Assembly (NCBI RefSeq): GCF_019799905.1
Contig: NZ_JABGCI010000002.1
Span: 372,001-436,000 of the forward strand
DNA from: Trujillonella endophytica
Lineage (GTDB): Bacteria > Actinomycetota > Actinomycetes > Mycobacteriales > Geodermatophilaceae
DNA: 64,000 nucleotides
Direction: 5' to 3'
Below the pieces are notes generated by a model. That model made no database searches. It had not been told where the DNA came from and worked only from the letters and a program-made list of their open reading frames with translations. Of this stretch, positions 61,864 to 64,000 are shown piece after piece. The number at the start of each line of letters is the position of its first letter. Position 1 is the first letter of the stretch. Both the position numbers and the translations under genes were made by a program.

Positions 61864-64000
61864 GTGCCGAAGAATGTGGCGGAATGTGGGTGGACTCCCG
61901 ATGGGACGCTCACCGTCCTAACTCACCACGGTCGCCTGCAGGGAACATTTCAGTCCGACGTCGATATTTTCCTGGATGCGGAAAGCACCGCCTGGTCCCC
62001 CGACGGCCGGCGCCTAGCTTCGTACACCGGTCGGCAGCTCCGCCTGTGGCGGCCGGATATATGGCACGAGGTATTTATTCGCGATTACCCGGACGAGATC
62101 GTGAGTCTGTCGTGGTCTCTCGAGTCAAAATACTTCGCGGTCGGCTTTAAGGACGGCGCCATTCAAGTGCACGATGGTGTCGACGGTGAAGAGATACACT
62201 GGCTGACCACGAGCGGTCCTCGGGTCTATACGACCTGGCTGCCAGAACGCATCCTGGTCGCCGTAACAAGGCACGGCGACATCCATATGTACACGGTAGA
62301 AGAGATCGACTGTTTCGAGACTCTTCAGTTGGATGATGCACACGAGGGTTATGCGGTCGATGCGGTTCGCCGTGTCGGTGATCAGGGGTTCGCGACTCTG
62401 GGACACGATCGGAGTGTCCGCATTTGGGATATCAGCCAGTTCACCGAGGGCACTCTCGTTCAAGTGGTCGAATCACCGACCGGCCGCATAATACAGGACT
62501 TCGACGTTTCTGACGACGGACGGTTCGTTGTCATATTTGACCTTCAGGGCTGGTTGTCGCTCTTCGATGTCCTTCGCGGCGAGCAACTGCCGTCTCCCCC
62601 TAGCACTCAACGCCGCCTACGCGGGATGACCCACCTTGCTGGCTTCAAGCCGGGGACTCTCACGTTTGCAGCCGTCGATGACGGGGCGAGCCGGGCCGTC
62701 TTCTTAGACATAGTCCCGGACAAGGATCGACCACAGTCACTCTCGGAGAGCGTCCGGTACAGAAACGCAAAGGTAGTCATCGTCGGCGATACCGGGGTTG
62801 GGAAGTCCGGTCTGGCTCTTGCTCTCACCAATCAGTCGTTCGTCCCCACAGAGTCGACACACGCGCGACACGTTTGGAGTCTGGGCGTGGAAACCGTCGC
62901 GTTGACCGAAGGGGAGACGGAGAATCGGGAGGTCCTGATCTGGGACCTGGCAGGACAGGCGGGCTACCGCTCCTTTCACAAGCTCTCCCTTCGTGACGTG
63001 TCGGTTGGCTTAGTAGTGTTCGATGCACGCAGCGAAAGTGACCCCTTTAAGGGTGTCCCCTTCTGGGCTAGGGCACTTGACGACGTCGTCACCGACATCC
63101 AGCCAAAGAAGATTCTCGTGTCCGCGCGCTGCGATCGAGGGTCTGTCTCGGCAAGTATCGACCGGATCGATAAGGTCTTGGAGCGTTTCGGCTTCAGTGA
63201 GTTGATTGAGACAAGCGCAAAAACGGGTGAAGGGGTGCACCCACTCCAGTCAGCTGTCGCTGACGCGATAACGTGGACTGAGTTGCCAGTCATCGTAGCC
63301 CCACGTGCATTCGTGGAGACAAGATCCTTCCTGGTCGACTGTAAGGCGCAAGGGCGACTGGTCGATAAAGTTGAGGATCTTTATGCCGAGTTCAGTCGTC
63401 AAGGTCGATCCGAGGCCGTCAGTCGCTCCATCTTCGAGCTATGTTTGAACCGACTTGAAGCGGCAGGTCTTGCCACGCGACTCGCCGTGAACGGTGAGTG
63501 GCTACTGCAGCCGGAACTGCTCGACCGGTATGTGGCTTACATGGCCCAGGCTGCGCGTAAGGAGCCTGACGGGCTTGGCCAAATCCTTGAGCAGGATGCA
63601 CTCCTGGGCCACTACTCTCATGAAGAGCTGCCGTCAGTTGGTGACGAAAGAATCATGCTCGTAACAGCTGTGAACGAGGTCGTGGGACGCAACCTTGCGC
63701 TACGAGTCCCAACGGACGTCGGACAAATGCTCGTGTTTCCGTCGGAGCGTCGTACGGACCTTCGGGATTACCCGTCCGGGTACGACTTGGCGGTTGAATA
63801 TCGATTCGTCGGCGCGGTGTCCAGCATCTACGCGGGCGTAGCGGTGAAACTAATCAATTCACTGTCTCAGAGTGCCACCTACGAGTTGTACCATAATTCG
63901 GTACTGTTTACCAGTGAGAGCGAGGGAGAGTACGGATTTGCTGTAGACTTTCCGGAAGTCGATGACGACTCGTCCGGGCGTCTCATAGTCTTTTTTGAAA
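61864..64000 (+). CDS. WD40-repeat/Ras-Roc-like GTPase protein, partial (3' end outside window)
   Basis: One frame stays open from 61864 (GTG) through base 64,000, at least 712 codons. Residues about 1-290 form WD40-like blades (WSPDGRRLASYTG, LSWSLESKYFAVGF, SVRIWDISQF, DDGRFVVIFD). Residues about 300-470 form a small-GTPase domain: P-loop GDTGVGKS (308-315), WDLAGQ (360-365), ARCD (421-424, where NKxD is expected) and TSAKTG (450-455). Residues about 475 onward (helical, COR-like, with YRFVGAVSSIYAGVAVKL at 646) resemble the C-terminal modules of large NTPase conflict proteins. GTG at 61777 is an in-frame alternative. Codon use is less GC-rich than the core. The effector domain lies outside the window. 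Confidence 0.8.
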   Translation, partial: MPKNVAECGWTPDGTLTVLTHHGRLQGTFQSDVDIFLDAESTAWSPDGRRLASYTGRQLRLWRPDIWHEVFIRDYPDEIVSLSWSLESKYFAVGFKDGAIQVHDGVDGEEIHWLTTSGPRVYTTWLPERILVAVTRHGDIHMYTVEEIDCFETLQLDDAHEGYAVDAVRRVGDQGFATLGHDRSVRIWDISQFTEGTLVQVVESPTGRIIQDFDVSDDGRFVVIFDLQGWLSLFDVLRGEQLPSPPSTQRRLRGMTHLAGFKPGTLTFAAVDDGASRAVFLDIVPDKDRPQSLSESVRYRNAKVVIVGDTGVGKSGLALALTNQSFVPTESTHARHVWSLGVETVALTEGETENREVLIWDLAGQAGYRSFHKLSLRDVSVGLVVFDARSESDPFKGVPFWARALDDVVTDIQPKKILVSARCDRGSVSASIDRIDKVLERFGFSELIETSAKTGEGVHPLQSAVADAITWTELPVIVAPRAFVETRSFLVDCKAQGRLVDKVEDLYAEFSRQGRSEAVSRSIFELCLNRLEAAGLATRLAVNGEWLLQPELLDRYVAYMAQAARKEPDGLGQILEQDALLGHYSHEELPSVGDERIMLVTAVNEVVGRNLALRVPTDVGQMLVFPSERRTDLRDYPSGYDLAVEYRFVGAVSSIYAGVAVKLINSLSQSATYELYHNSVLFTSESEGEYGFAVDFPEVDDDSSGRLIVFFE

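Larger units (their letters stand above)
54887..64000. mobile_element. Integrated element (left part) at tRNA-Arg
   Basis: Starts at the tRNA-Arg 3' end with a tyrosine integrase, then excisionase, ATPase, unknown cargo and conflict-type genes. Coding density drops and codon use changes: TTA, ATA and AAA codons appear in the GTPase gene, unlike the core genes. No phage structural or conjugation genes are seen in the window; the right end is outside it. Confidence 0.75.

Noticed and set aside
54903..64000. attR copy of the tRNA-Arg 3' end inside the window
   Set aside because: I searched by eye for the T-arm and acceptor words and found none. The element's right end must lie outside.

Overview
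The window is high-GC actinobacterial chromosomal DNA. Strong G/C third-position bias, frequent GTG starts, Rpf/G5 and LGFP proteins, the Glp/GlpR(SepX) division pair and MSMEG_6728-like and TetR families all fit. My best guess is Geodermatophilaceae (Blastococcus, Geodermatophilus or Modestobacter type), inferred from gene content and style and not from a search. About 1-54,900 is core chromosome. About 54,830-64,000 is the left part of an integrated element in a tRNA-Arg gene, whose base and codon use change to less GC-biased, with TTA, ATA and AAA codons.

Layout. 1-11.7 kb: cell-surface block, all minus strand: two tandem paralogous secreted PKD/LamG proteins (the first cut by the window start), a membrane-anchored protein, a DUF1972 glycosyltransferase and a polyprenyl glycosylphosphotransferase. 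11.9-25.1 kb: housekeeping run: pth, rplY, prs, glmU, tRNA-Gln, an acyl-CoA desaturase with a TetR regulator (plus strand), then ispE, rsmA, rpfB, a membrane protein, a TatD hydrolase and metG. 25.1-36.1 kb: a membrane protein, corA, a DUF559/AbiEi-like protein, rsmI divergent from a protein O-mannosyltransferase, a secreted PQQ-type sugar dehydrogenase with PKD and LGFP repeats, an enoyl-CoA hydratase, DAHP synthase and tRNA-Ala. 36.1-40.7 kb: glpR(sepX), a GNAT, glp (moeA-like) and galU, divergent from 5-formyl-THF cyclo-ligase. 40.7-44.8 kb: a plus-strand operon of MatC-like transporter, class III CoA transferase and fused carboxyltransferase. 44.9-54.7 kb: mixed small genes, including two neighbouring frameshifted genes, a FmdB-type protein behind a CIRCE-like operator, mscL, a YbaK protein, a VOC-thioesterase-phosphotransferase operon, a lipoprotein with a candidate ECF promoter, and a sirtuin.

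54.8-64 kb: tRNA-Arg(CCT), a tyrosine integrase 16 bp away, an excisionase overlapping a RecA-fold ATPase (mobility/maintenance module), unknown cargo, a broken HEPN/Toprim-type gene interrupted by an 8-bp tandem repeat and an amber codon, a small HTH protein, a small membrane protein, and the start of a large WD40 plus Ras/Roc-like GTPase protein that runs off the window. The last group looks like a defence or biological-conflict island. The GTPase protein and the repeat-gated HEPN/Toprim locus are the best candidates for something undescribed. Functions were assigned by reading protein motifs. No database search was run, and start codons are my choice from Shine-Dalgarno (SD) spacing.
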